This document shows, piece by piece, positions 21,461 through 33,714 of a stretch of DNA of 64,000 nt. A model generated the notes under the pieces. The model searched no databases. It was given only the letters and a program-made list of their open reading frames with translations, and was not told the origin of the DNA. Position 1 is the first letter of the stretch; each line of letters starts with the position of its first letter. Both the position numbers and the translations under genes were made by a program. Origin of the DNA: Erodium maritimum (Eukaryota > Streptophyta > Magnoliopsida > Geraniales > Geraniaceae). The DNA is taken from assembly GCA_963921825.1 (NCBI GenBank), contig OY997589.1, positions 22,651,482 to 22,715,481 of the forward strand, written 5' to 3'.

Positions 21461-21880
21461 AGAGTTCTCATGCTCTTCCAAAGACATCACACAGTCAAAA
21501 AGGGAGTTCTCATGCTCCTAAAGTACACAACGAAAACAATAAACGGAGTTCTCGTGCTCCCAAAATATTACGGGGTACTCGTGCCCCAAACTCGCCACCT
21601 CCACGGGCTTACGGGATTCTCGTGTCCCAAATTCGCCACCTCCACGGGCATAGGGGATACTCGTGTCCCAATTTCGCCACCTCAGCGGGCATAGGGGATA
21701 CTCGTGTCCCAAATTCGCCACCTCAGCGGGCATAGGGGATACTCGTGTCCCAAAATCGCCACCTCAGCGGGCATACGGGATACTCGTGTCCCAAAACAAA
21801 GTTCTCACACAACGAAATACGGGGTCCTCGCGCCCCAACCAAAACACTCAATAACAGCATACATGGAGTACTCATGCTCC
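21461..21880 (-). repeat. Leader hairpin array, Ty3 unit 1
   Basis: Eleven 16-nt inverted repeats have a 4-bp stem and an 8-nt loop, at 21461, 21503, 21545, 21572, 21613, 21654, 21695, 21736, 21777, 21821 and 21865. Plus-strand stems are AGAG/CTCT, GGAG/CTCC, GGGG/CCCC or GGGA/TCCC, and the loop is close to TWCTCRTG. Six are spaced exactly 41 bp apart inside a minisatellite with the constant spacer TCGCCACCTC. The array lies in the ~1.5-kb leader between primer-binding site and gag. All four stem pairs are kept in every copy listed; a degenerate one near 21801 is not counted. Confidence 0.8.
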
Positions 21881-22229
21881 AGACCAACAGTCAATCACCA
21901 GTCAAAACTTGAACAGGACCAAACTACAACTTGAAAATTTTCGAAGTAATACGCCAAAGGGCAGCACCACCAACTGTTGGCTCACCCTACCATGTATGCA
22001 TATCGGGTCGGTCATTGACCATTAATCCAATTCCGATCTCAACCATTCGGCTTCACCGATCATTAGGGAGAGGATACCAATCGAGTAATGCAAACATTGT
22101 AGTGTAAGGTTTCATTTAGGACAACTCTTAAAGCACTTAAGACTCAGACTTCCTAACTCTACCCACCTAATTGACTTCGGTCCGAGGTTTGAAAATCAGT
22201 TCATAAGACACCTGTTTCAAATGAAACCA

Positions 22230-22242
22230 GGCTCTGATACCA
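22230..22242 (-). other. Primer-binding site, Ty3 unit 1
   Basis: In sense TGGTATCAGAGCC begins three bases after the LTR end. It is complementary to the 3' end of plant initiator tRNA-Met, the minus-strand DNA primer. Confidence 0.9.
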
Positions 22243-22245
22243 AAT

Positions 22246-24789
22246 TGTCACGCCCCAAATCCGGTTATCGCCTGGACTCGAGGCATGACGAGTAATAGAA
22301 GACAATAAAATAATAGAACAACATTTAAATCCTGAAAACCTCCAATAGAAAAGCTCCAATCCACATGATCTAGTTTAAAACAAGAATAACCCTCAAGGGG
22401 TGTAATAATATATCTCCACAAAATCTGGTTCAACAGAAATAAAGATAAAAACGAAGTCTCTAAGGACACCCACACCGAGAAGCTCCCGAGCCTCTACTCC
22501 TCTATCAAGCCTGTAAACACAACAATAAACTCGCAGGGGTGAGCTTGCGCTCAGTAGGGAAAACACATAACAAGATGGACCTTCAACTCAATAAGATCAA
22601 CAATAAAGTCAACCAAAAACATCTTAACAAACACAGGTAATAGATAAATCAACCAATGACGTGGCACATGAAGTCTCCACCCTCCGATCCACATAATGTG
22701 TCCTCTCGGATTTTCCCTCAAATCCAGAGGAGACGCATAACATTGAGGCGACCGGAAACAACCCTTCGGGGCGCTTATCATCGGGATTCTCATAAACGTC
22801 TCCAAGGGATTTTATGTCCTCGGGAACCAAGGTATTACTCCCATAGGGAGCATACACTTGGACAATTTAATAATAAGCAGTTAATAATTGAATACGCACT
22901 CAACCGAACATGAAATAATACAAGCTCAACAACCATCAATTCAATTCCACACATGGCTCACACATCACCAATTCACCACAACAAGCAATACATGTATCAC
23001 GCAAACATAGCACACCAATCACACAATCCCAACTTACCGTTCACTTACCAGTTTCGAACCACCGGGGCATCGATCACCTGATTGTACCGCTCGGTACAAC
23101 CAGTCATAATCGATGCTCCAAACAACCCTTCAAGTAAATCAAGCAATCATTCGAATGCAATCAACGAGCAAGTACGAGTATAATCAACTAAACATAAAAA
23201 CCTTCAAAAGAGCATTTACACATGCAAATCCACTAGTTTCATTAGACTCTTTAGCCTATCCACTAAGCAATCAACAACCAAGCATGTGATCCTAACACGC
23301 AACTAATCCGAGGGCTTTGCCAAGGCTCCTCTACCAGACAATCAAATCCCAAGTATTGAAAGCGAATTACACTAGTGCATGGCATCCTAATCGGTCACCA
23401 CTAGACACTTCCGGTTATTAGAAATTGAAAGACGATTATGCTAGTTATTCGCATCCTATAGGCATTTCTAGGACCTTTTCCAATTTTATTAACCTAACAT
23501 GCATACTAAGCATCATAAACGAGAGGTTAAGGCTTTCCCTACCTCAAGGTCCTCCTCTTCAACACTTTGATGAAGCCCGGTGATCACCACTTCGCTCTTC
23601 ACTCGGGTCCCGGCGTGATCCTTGCTCCTCTAGCTCGATCCCCAAAGTCTTGGACACAAAGAAACGATAATTAGACTCCACTTAAACAGCAAGAAAGTCT
23701 CCCAAAACCCTTCCAAAGTTCAGCTCAAAACCAAGATGCAAAACCCTCAAGAAACCCTCACCCTGGTCTGCCACGGACCTGGTCACGGATCCATGAGGCT
23801 AACCATCACGGTTACCATCACGGAGCCGTGACGAGTGTCGTCACGGACTCCCTCACGGAGCCGTGACGTCGCCCGTCACGGGATCCGTCACGGATCCGTG
23901 GCGCACCAGAGCAGTTTCGCCCTTCTTCAACCTCCAGCTCCAAATCTCCGAAAAACCACCTTCAAACCCAGAATTTTACCCCTTCCAACTCCCAAAACAG
24001 TCCAAATCCTTCAATACTCCTCTACCCATGGTAGGAATCAACACACAAACAAGTTTCCAATGATTCATCAAATCAAACCCAACTCAAAAGCTCCAACAAA
24101 CCAATGATTTCTCAACACAAATCCAACAAAGCTTCTCATCAACAATATCTCCCACCATTTCTACTCAAACCCAACAACATCTAGCAATTTTCACCCAAAA
24201 CCCATGAAAATAGATGAAGAGAAATGAGGATTAGAGAGTTCCATTACCTCTAGAATGTTGAGATGAAGAAGATGGTGGAGGTCTTGAGGAGGGATGGCTA
24301 GAGGAAGACTTCAAGTGGCCTCTTCTTCCTTGATTCTCCTTCAAAGCTCCATGGGAGCTCTTCTCCCTTGCTCCTCCTCTAAATTTCGGCTACACCAATG
24401 TAAAAAATGAATTGATTTTGCTTCTCCAATCCCATATAATACCTAGATGTAGCAAAGACCTAAAAGCCCTTGAGCTAGATTCCCTTGTAGTAGCTTTTGG
24501 GAGGGTAAAAGGGACTACGACTATCCCTTTTTCTCTCTTTCAACCAAAAAAAGACAAGTGTCCACCTAGGTCATTTAATTTTCCAAAATAATTTCCAGCA
24601 ATTTAAAAATAATGATTTTAGTCGATAAAAAGTCTCGTTTTGACCAAAATTGACTTTATCCAATATTATACTCAAACGAAAGGGATTTCTCCCCTGAAGC
24701 CAACCGTGATAATGGCTAATTAGTTTGGGTTTCGGAAAAGTCCCGAGTGACTTCTTGAGTCATCGGTTCGACCGGAAGCGGGTCTTACA
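22246..24789 (-). repeat. Ty3 LTR 2 (shared by units 1 and 2)
   Basis: It serves as 5' LTR of unit 1 and 3' LTR of unit 2, with identical termini to LTR 1. It is followed on the left by a PBS and on the right by a polypurine tract. Confidence 0.95.
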
Positions 24790-24801
24790 ATCTACCCCCT
24801 T
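24790..24801 (-). other. Polypurine tract, Ty3 unit 2
   Basis: Same AAGGGGGTAGAT block in sense, abutting LTR 2. Confidence 0.8.
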
Positions 24802-24822
24802 AAAGAAATTTCGTCCTCGAAA

Positions 24823-27800
24823 TTAAAAGCAAGGTACCTCAATGTCGAACAGGTTGGGATACTTCACGCGGATCTCATCCTCGCGCTCCCAAGTGGATCC
24901 TGCTCCCTGATGTCCCCACTGTACTAGTACCAACGGAATCGTCTTGTTCCGCAGGATCTTCTCCTTCGTACCCAAAATCTCAACGGGCTGCTCCTCATAG
25001 GTGACATCATCTGCTACCTCGATGTCTGACCACTCAATGATGTGCGAAGGGTCTGCTATGTACTTCCGCAGTTGGGACACATGGAAAACGTTATGCACGT
25101 TCCCAAGCTGCGGTGGTAAGGCCAAACGATAGGCTACAGTTCCAATCTTCTCTAACACCTCAAATGGTCCAACAAAACGTGGTGCTAGCTTGCCTCCACT
25201 GCGTCTAAACCGCACTAGACCCTTCTTTGGGCTCACCTTCAGAAACACATGCTCTCCGACAGTGAACTCAAGTGGTCTGCGACGCCTGTCTGCGTAGCTC
25301 TTCTGCCGACTCTGTGCGGTCTTCAGCCGCTCTCTAATCAAAGTGACCTTCTCGGTCGTCTCCCTGATCATGTCTGGCCCAAGTAAGCTCCTGTCCCCAA
25401 CCTCAGCCCAACATACCGGCGATCTACAGGGTCTGCCATACAAGGCCTCAAATGGTGCCATACTAATGCTGGACTGGTAACTGTTGTTGTAGGCAAACTC
25501 TGCCAAAGGCAAATGATCCTCCCATGATCCCTGAAAGTCAAGCACACAAGCCCGAAGCATGTCCTCAAGAATCTGAATGGTGCGCTCTGACTGTCCATCT
25601 GTCTCAGGATGGTAAGCTGTACTCAACAAGACCTCAGTGCCCAAAGCCTTCTGTAGACTCTTCCAGAACCTGGAAGTGAAACGAGGGTCTCTATCTGATA
25701 CCACTGACACTGGTACACCGTGCAGACGAACAATCTCCCTGACGTACAAACGACCCAACATGTCCACCGAATCAGTCATCCTCATACCCAGAAAGTGGGC
25801 CGACTTGGTCAGTCGATCAACCACCACCCAAACAGCGTCATGCCCCTTCGACGATCTGGGCAACCCACACACAAAATCCATAGTCACATGCTCCCACTTC
25901 CACTCGGAGATCGGAAAAGGTTGTAGCAATCCTGCGGGACGCATGTGCTCGGCCTTCACCTGTTGGCAGGTGAGGCATCGAGAAACGAAATCTGCAACTG
26001 CCTCACGCATCCCACTCCACCAAAACTGTCGTCGCATGTCTCTATACATCTTGTTGCCACCGGGGTGCACAACCAGACGGGAGTGGTGGCACTCACGCAA
26101 TACAGTGTCTCTGCACTCACTGGGTACAAACAGTCGTCCTCTAAAGCGGATTCCCTGATCGGTGCCCATCTCCCAACCCTCGAGCTCGGCACCCTCCATC
26201 AATCTCTCACGTAGCCCTGCTGTCTCGGCGTCCTCGGTCTGTGCCTCTAACACTCGAGCAAAAAGTGTGGGCTGAGCCACTAAGGCACACAAGGCCATAC
26301 TCTCTGTGACCTCCTCCAACTCCAGTCTGAATAAGCTCAACTGCTCCAGCATGTCCCACTCTCGGACTGCAATGCTGGCAACGCAGTGACTCGACTTCCT
26401 GCTCAAAGCATCGGCGACCACGTTCGCCTTGCCCGGATGATAGAGCAACTCGAAGTCGTACTCCTCAAGTAGCTCCGTCCATCGCCTTTGGCGCATGTTC
26501 AGATCACGCTGCGAGAAGATATACTTGAGGCTCTTGTGGTCTGAAAACACCCTGAACTGCTCACGTACAGATAATGTCTCCAGCTCTTCAGCACAAATAC
26601 TACCGCTGCTAGCTCGAGATCATGGGTGGGGTAGTTGCGCTCATGCACCTTCAACTGCCTCGAGCCGTAAGCAACCACCTTCCCTCCCTGCATCAGAACA
26701 TAACCTAGCCCTTCGCCTGAGGCGTCACAATACACGTCATAGCCCACTCCCCGTTCCGGAACAATCAACACTGGGGCGGTAGTCAACCGAGCCTTTAGCT
26801 CGCAAAAAGAACGCTCACACTCATCCGTCCAAATGTACTCCGCTCCCTTGCGGGTCAAAGCTGTCATAGGTGCTGCAAGGCGGGAGAAATCCTGAACGAA
26901 GCGCCGGTAATAGCCTGCCAACCCGAGGAAACTCCGAATCTCAAAAACGTTGCTGGGTCTCGCCCACTTCGACACTGCCTCAACCTTGGATGGATCGACC
27001 AAGATGCCCTCCCGAGATACCACGTGCCCGAGGAACTTCACCTCTGTGAGCCAAAATTCGCACTTCTCCATATTGCCGTACAACTGGTGAGTGCGTAAGA
27101 GCGCCAAAACGGTCCGCAGATGCTCCGCGTGCGCCTACTCACTGGGCGAGTAGATCAAGATGTCATCGACGAAGACTACCACGAACTGGTCTAGATAAGG
27201 TCTGAAGATGCCATTCATCAAGTCCATAAAGGCGGCCGGCGCGTTCGTCAAACCGAACGGCATCACCAAAAACTCGAAGTGTCCATAACGGGTGCGGAAC
27301 GCTGTCTTCTCTACGTCCTCAGCTCGGACCCTCAGCTGGTAGTACCCCGATCGAAAATCGATCTTCGAGAAGTACTTTGCTCCCCTCATCTGGTCGAATA
27401 AATCATCAATCTTTGGCATCGGGTAGCGGTTCTTCACCGTCGCCCGGTTCAGCTTCTTGTAATCTATGCACATCCTCAAGGCTCCACCCTTCTTCTTCAC
27501 GAAAAGGGCGGGCGCTCCCCACGGAGATACGCTCGGGCGGATGAACCCCTTCTGCTGCAGTTCCTCGAGTTGTCGCTTGAGCTCGACCAACTCAGCTGGT
27601 GCAAACCGATACGGCGTCATCGAGATCGGCGTCGTACCCGGGATCAGATCGATCCTGAACTCCACCTCTCGCGCTGGTGGCAAGCCTGATAGTTCCTCCG
27701 GGAAGACCTTCGGGAACTCCCGCACTACCCTCGGTAGCTTACCGCTACTCCGTACGACCTCTGCCTCAGACCCCGAAGTCAAAGCGGATAAGAGGACTCC

Positions 27801-29687
27801 GCTCTTGCTACTCAAGACACACGTGATCACCCTATCACCTGACCTCACTGTCACCTGACGTCTGTAGCAGTCGATCGTCGCTCGGTACCTCGCGAGCCAG
27901 TCCATACCAAGAATCACGTCAAAGGCGTTCATGTCAAGAACGAGTAAGTCGCCAAGAAAAGGGCAATCTGTCACCCTAATCGCACAGTCCCTACAAACGG
28001 TGCTCAACACCACCGCACCCGTAGCCGGGGTCTCCAAACAAAGGGGTTGACTCAAAGTCTCCACCCGTAAACCCAAAGAAGAAGCAATAGACGAAGATAT
28101 GAACGAATGGGAAGCTCCCGTATCAAACAAAAATGAAGTCCACGCATTATAAAGTAAACACGTACCCTGAGTGGCCTCATGGCCGGCGTACGGCCTCTCA
28201 ATCCTGGAACCGGTAACTGCAAAGACTCGGCCTTGCCGTGTCGGCGGTCCTCCTCTAGGTGGTGGGGGAAGTGCCACCTGCTGCTCAGCTCTCGGCTGGT
28301 GTCTCTGACCTGCTGCTCCCGCCGCCTGACGCGGAGCTCTCTGATGCGGTGCCTGACGTGGTCTGCCAGGTGGTGATGGGCGAGTCTGAGCCTGCTGGGG
28401 CCTCGGTGCAGGCGCTCTGCCAGCTATCTCAGGGCACGCCCGGATGAAATGATCAGAACGACCACACTGGTAGCATCCTCTCTGTCCTCCCTGCTGTGCT
28501 ATCTCAGGACACACACGCATGAAGTGGTCGGCGCTGCCGCACTAGTAACATCCCATCGGCTCGCTAGGCTGTCTAACACTGGTCCCCTGGGGACGCCCAT
28601 CATGACGCTCTACAGGTCCATTGCCCCTCAGGCAGTCTCGTGCCAGGTGACCCTGCTGTCCACACCGAGGACACAGCTGTGCCACCGGAGCGGGTCCAAC
28701 TGACGCGACGGCCCCTGCTCGGCGTATGCCATCCTGCTGAAACTGAGGCTGAAAGTGTCCTGCAACTCTCTGTCTGCGTCGGTCTCGATGGTCAGACGGC
28801 TGCAAAAAGCCACTCGGTCTAGGCCTGGTCTCTCGCACCCTGACAGTATCTCTGAAGTGTCTCTCCATGGCTAAAGCCTGATCCAAGAGTGTGGAGTAAT
28901 TTGTGGTCCTAAAAGCGATAGCCCTGTCGGCTATCGACGGGATGAGCCCGTTCTCAAACCTCCTGCAACGGTCATCCGCAGTCTGCACCAACTCCGGCGC
29001 GAAGCGGGCCAAAGAAGTGAACCTCACTGCATACTCAGAAACACTCAAACCCCTCTGACGTAAGTCTAGAAACTGCTGACGCCGGTCATCCCGAATGGAG
29101 CGAGGGAAGTACTGCTCCAAGAACAGCCTGCTGAACAACTGAAAATCACTGCCAACCCTCTCCTGCACTGACTGCCACCAGTAGTAGGCCTCTCCCTCAA
29201 GCTGAAAAGTAGCGAACGAAACCCTCAAGCGCCCCTCCGATACTCCAGAGGTATCGAGGTTGCGGGTGACCCGCTCCAACCAGCCCGAAGCTGCCTCGGG
29301 GTCCGCTCCCCCGGAGTAGGTCGGCGTGCCAAGTCTACGGAACTCTCTGAGTGACTGGGCCGTGAGGCTATCAAACTGTCCTGGCCTCTCCCCAAAATCT
29401 ACTGAAGCAACAGGCACGGGCTCTGGTGCCGGTGTTGTAGTCCCCTGCTGCGCACGCAAGGCTGCTAGCACAGCACGAACCACCTCCTCGAGAGGGGTTG
29501 CCTGAGTCGGCTCTACGACTGGAGATGTCTTGGGTGGCGACCCTGTTGGTCCCCCCTCAGAGTGCTGATGCTCTGTAGAAACAGCATCCTGGGCATCAGC
29601 TGCCCCCTCCTGCTCAGCTGCAGGTGTCTGCCTCGGACCCCCAGCTGGGCGGCTCCGGGTACCTCTAGGAACATACGTACGAGCCAT
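24823..29687 (-). pseudogene. Ty3 gag-pol, unit 2
   Basis: Same domain order as unit 1. The shared UAG codons are at 28542 (gag knuckle) and 27135 (RT). Its own lesion is a one-base deletion at about 26564 within RNase H: after HYLY the frame shifts and stops, so RNase H and integrase are uncoupled from RT. The integrase part (24823-26550) is intact and keeps the glutamine codon that is a stop in unit 1. Its gag shares variants with unit 3 (AALRAQQG) against unit 1 (AALSAQQG). Confidence 0.9.
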
Positions 29688-30352
29688 GTCGTCTATCCGC
29701 CTGCACGGATAACGCACATGTTCAGTACTCAGTTCAACAACGGTTCTCACACGCCACAAGGCCGAACACACACGAGCCTACAAGTCACCCACAGATACGC
29801 CCCTCACACTAGTAGATATATATATACTCATATAATATAGCACACAAGTTCGCATCTCTATGCGTCACACAGCAACAACCAGCGATTTAGCAATCAACCA
29901 CCAACTCCCACAGGAGGGTTCAACCAAGTCAAAGAAATCCACTCCCACAGGAGGATTCAAACTCAAGCACAACACACAAGGCACAACGCAACAGGCACAC
30001 CCCTTGCTCGGGTATCCTTCCACAAAGATGGGTTTAGTACTTAACACAATTCAATTCAATAATCACCCTTAACCTTTCCTTCCCTTCCATGAATTCCCAT
30101 TTCTTAACTTTTACTCAAACCTTTTCATGTCGATCTCATGTTGTTACAACCTGATTCAGGCGTCCCCGAACCTCATTGTAACAACTGGACATCGAACCAT
30201 CATGCTCAACTACAGTGACGCCCCTGAGTCAACCAGTGATGGTGTAAACATTTTAGTTCTACTGAAAATTCGGCATGACCCCTTCGTATTTCCCTTAACC
30301 CTCCGTTTAAACGGGACAACCATCAATGCCAATTCAAAAGGTAAAAGTACAC

Positions 30353-30772
30353 AGAGTTCTCATGCTCTTCCAAAGACATCACACAGTCAAAAAGGGAGTT
30401 CTCATGCTCCTAAAGTACACAACGAAAACAATAAACGGAGTTCTCGTGCTCCCAAAATATAACGGGGTACTCGTGCCCCAAACTCGCCACCTCCACGGGC
30501 TTACGGGATTCTCGTGTCCCAAATTCGCCACCTCCACGGGCATAGGGGATACTCGTGTCCCAATTTCGCCACCTCAGCGGGCATAGGGGATACTCGTGTC
30601 CCAAATTCGCCACCTCAGCGGGCATAGGGGATACTCGTGTCCCAAAATCGCCACCTCAGCGGGCATACGGGATACTCGTGTCCCAAAACAAAGTTCTCAC
30701 ACAACGAAATACGGGGTCCTCGCGCCCCAACCAAAACACTCAATAACAGCATACATGGAGTACTCATGCTCC
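30353..30772 (-). repeat. Leader hairpin array, Ty3 unit 2
   Basis: Same eleven hairpins as unit 1, shifted by 8892 bp. Confidence 0.8.
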
Positions 30773-31121
30773 AGACCAACAGTCAATCACCAGTCAAAAC
30801 TTGAACAGGACCAAACTACAACTTGAAAATTTTCGAAGTAATACGCCAAAGGGCAGCACCACCAACTGTTGGCTCACCCTACCATGTATGCATATCGGGT
30901 CGGTCATTGACCATTAATCCAATTCCGATCTCAACCATTCGGCTTCACCGATCATTAGGGAGAGGATACCAATCGAGTAATGCAAACATTGTAGTGTAAG
31001 GTTTCATTTAGGACAACTCTTAAAGCACTTAAGACTCAGACTTCCTAACTCTACCCACCTAATTGACTTCGGTCCGAGGTTTGAAAATCAGTTCATAAGA
31101 CACCTGTTTCAAATGAAACCA

Positions 31122-31134
31122 GGCTCTGATACCA
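31122..31134 (-). other. Primer-binding site, Ty3 unit 2
   Basis: TGGTATCAGAGCC in sense, three bases from LTR 3. Confidence 0.9.
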
Positions 31135-31137
31135 AAT

Positions 31138-33681
31138 TGTCACGCCCCAAATCCGGTTATCGCCTGGACTCGAGGCATGACGAGTAATAGAAGACAATAA
31201 AATAATAGAACAACATTTAAATCCTGAAAACCTCCAATAGAAAAGCTCCAATCCACATGATCTAGTTTAAAACAAGAATAACCCTCAAGGGGTGTAATAA
31301 TATATCTCCACAAAATCTGGTTCAACAGAAATAAAGATAAAAACGAAGTCTCTAAGGACACCCACACCGAGAAGCTCCCGAGCCTCTACTCCTCTATCAA
31401 GCCTGTAAACACAACAATAAACTCGCAGGGGTGAGCTTGCGCTCAGTAGGGAAAACACATAACAAGATGGACCTTCAACTCAATAAGATCAACAATAAAG
31501 TCAACCAAAAACATCTTAACAAACACAGGTAATAGATAAATCAACCAATGACGTGGCACATGAAGTCTCCACCCTCCGATCCACATAATGTGTCCTCTCG
31601 GATTTTCCCTCAAATCCAGAGGAGACGCATAACATTGAGGCGACCGGAAACAACCCTTCGGGGCGCTTATCATCGGGATTCTCATAAACGTCTCCAAGGG
31701 ATTTTATGTCCTCGGGAACCAAGGTATTACTCCCATAGGGAGCATACACTTGGACAATTTAATAATAAGCAGTTAATAATTGAATACGCACTCAACCGAA
31801 CATGAAATAATACAAGCTCAACAACCATCAATTCAATTCCACACATGGCTCACACATCACCAATTCACCACAACAAGCAATACATGTATCACGCAAACAT
31901 AGCACACCAATCACACAATCCCAACTTACCGTTCACTTACCAGTTTCGAACCACCGGGGCATCGATCACCTGATTGTACCGCTCGGTACAACCAGTCATA
32001 ATCGATGCTCCAAACAACCCTTCAAGTAAATCAAGCAATCATTCGAATGCAATCAACGAGCAAGTACGAGTATAATCAACTAAACATAAAAACCTTCAAA
32101 AGAGCATTTACACATGCAAATCCACTAGTTTCATTAGACTCTTTAGCCTATCCACTAAGCAATCAACAACCAAGCATGTGATCCTAACACGCAACTAATC
32201 CGAGGGCTTTGCCAAGGCTCCTCTACCAGACAATCAAATCCCAAGTATTGAAAGCGAATTACACTAGTGCATGGCATCCTAATCGGTCACCACTAGACAC
32301 TTCCGGTTATTAGAAATTGAAAGACGATTATGCTAGTTATTCGCATCCTATAGGCATTTCTAGGACCTTTTCCAATTTTATTAACCTAACATGCATACTA
32401 AGCATCATAAACGAGAGGTTAAGGCTTTCCCTACCTCAAGGTCCTCCTCTTCAACACTTTGATGAAGCCCGGTGATCACCACTTCGCTCTTCACTCGGGT
32501 CCCGGCGTGATCCTTGCTCCTCTAGCTCGATCCCCAAAGTCTTGGACACAAAGAAACGATAATTAGACTCCACTTAAACAGCAAGAAAGTCTCCCAAAAC
32601 CCTTCCAAAGTTCAGCTCAAAACCAAGATGCAAAACCCTCAAGAAACCCTCACCCTGGTCTGCCACGGACCTGGTCACGGATCCATGAGGCTAACCATCA
32701 CGGTTACCATCACGGAGCCGTGACGAGTGTCGTCACGGACTCCCTCACGGAGCCGTGACGTCGCCCGTCACGGGATCCGTCACGGATCCGTGGCGCACCA
32801 GAGCAGTTTCGCCCTTCTTCAACCTCCAGCTCCAAATCTCCGAAAAACCACCTTCAAACCCAGAATTTTACCCCTTCCAACTCCCAAAACAGTCCAAATC
32901 CTTCAATACTCCTCTACCCATGGTAGGAATCAACACACAAACAAGTTTCCAATGATTCATCAAATCAAACCCAACTCAAAAGCTCCAACAAACCAATGAT
33001 TTCTCAACACAAATCCAACAAAGCTTCTCATCAACAATATCTCCCACCATTTCTACTCAAACCCAACAACATCTAGCAATTTTCACCCAAAACCCATGAA
33101 AATAGATGAAGAGAAATGAGGATTAGAGAGTTCCATTACCTCTAGAATGTTGAGATGAAGAAGATGGTGGAGGTCTTGAGGAGGGATGGCTAGAGGAAGA
33201 CTTCAAGTGGCCTCTTCTTCCTTGATTCTCCTTCAAAGCTCCATGGGAGCTCTTCTCCCTTGCTCCTCCTCTAAATTTCGGCTACACCAATGTAAAAAAT
33301 GAATTGATTTTGCTTCTCCAATCCCATATAATACCTAGATGTAGCAAAGACCTAAAAGCCCTTGAGCTAGATTCCCTTGTAGTAGCTTTTGGGAGGGTAA
33401 AAGGGACTACGACTATCCCTTTTTCTCTCTTTCAACCAAAAAAAGACAAGTGTCCACCTAGGTCATTTAATTTTCCAAAATAATTTCCAGCAATTTAAAA
33501 ATAATGATTTTAGTCGATAAAAAGTCTCGTTTTGACCAAAATTGACTTTATCCAATATTATACTCAAACGAAAGGGATTTCTCCCCTGAAGCCAACCGTG
33601 ATAATGGCTAATTAGTTTGGGTTTCGGAAAAGTCCCGAGTGACTTCTTGAGTCATCGGTTCGACCGGAAGCGGGTCTTACA
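31138..33681 (-). repeat. Ty3 LTR 3 (shared by units 2 and 3)
   Basis: 2544 bp with the same termini, almost identical to LTR 2 and LTR 4 on reading. Confidence 0.95.
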
Positions 33682-33693
33682 ATCTACCCCCTT
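33682..33693 (-). other. Polypurine tract, Ty3 unit 3
   Basis: Same block, abutting LTR 3. Confidence 0.8.
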
Positions 33694-33714
33694 AAAGAAA
33701 TTTCGTCCTCGAAA

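Noticed and set aside
21572-21792. Regular 41-bp repeats resembling a CRISPR array
   Set aside because: The whole 41-bp unit repeats, there are no unique spacers or cas genes, the organism is a plant, and the array is copied in each retrotransposon leader.
22230-22242. tRNA gene at the initiator-Met match
   Set aside because: Only the 13-nt primer complement is present, next to an LTR; there is no cloverleaf.
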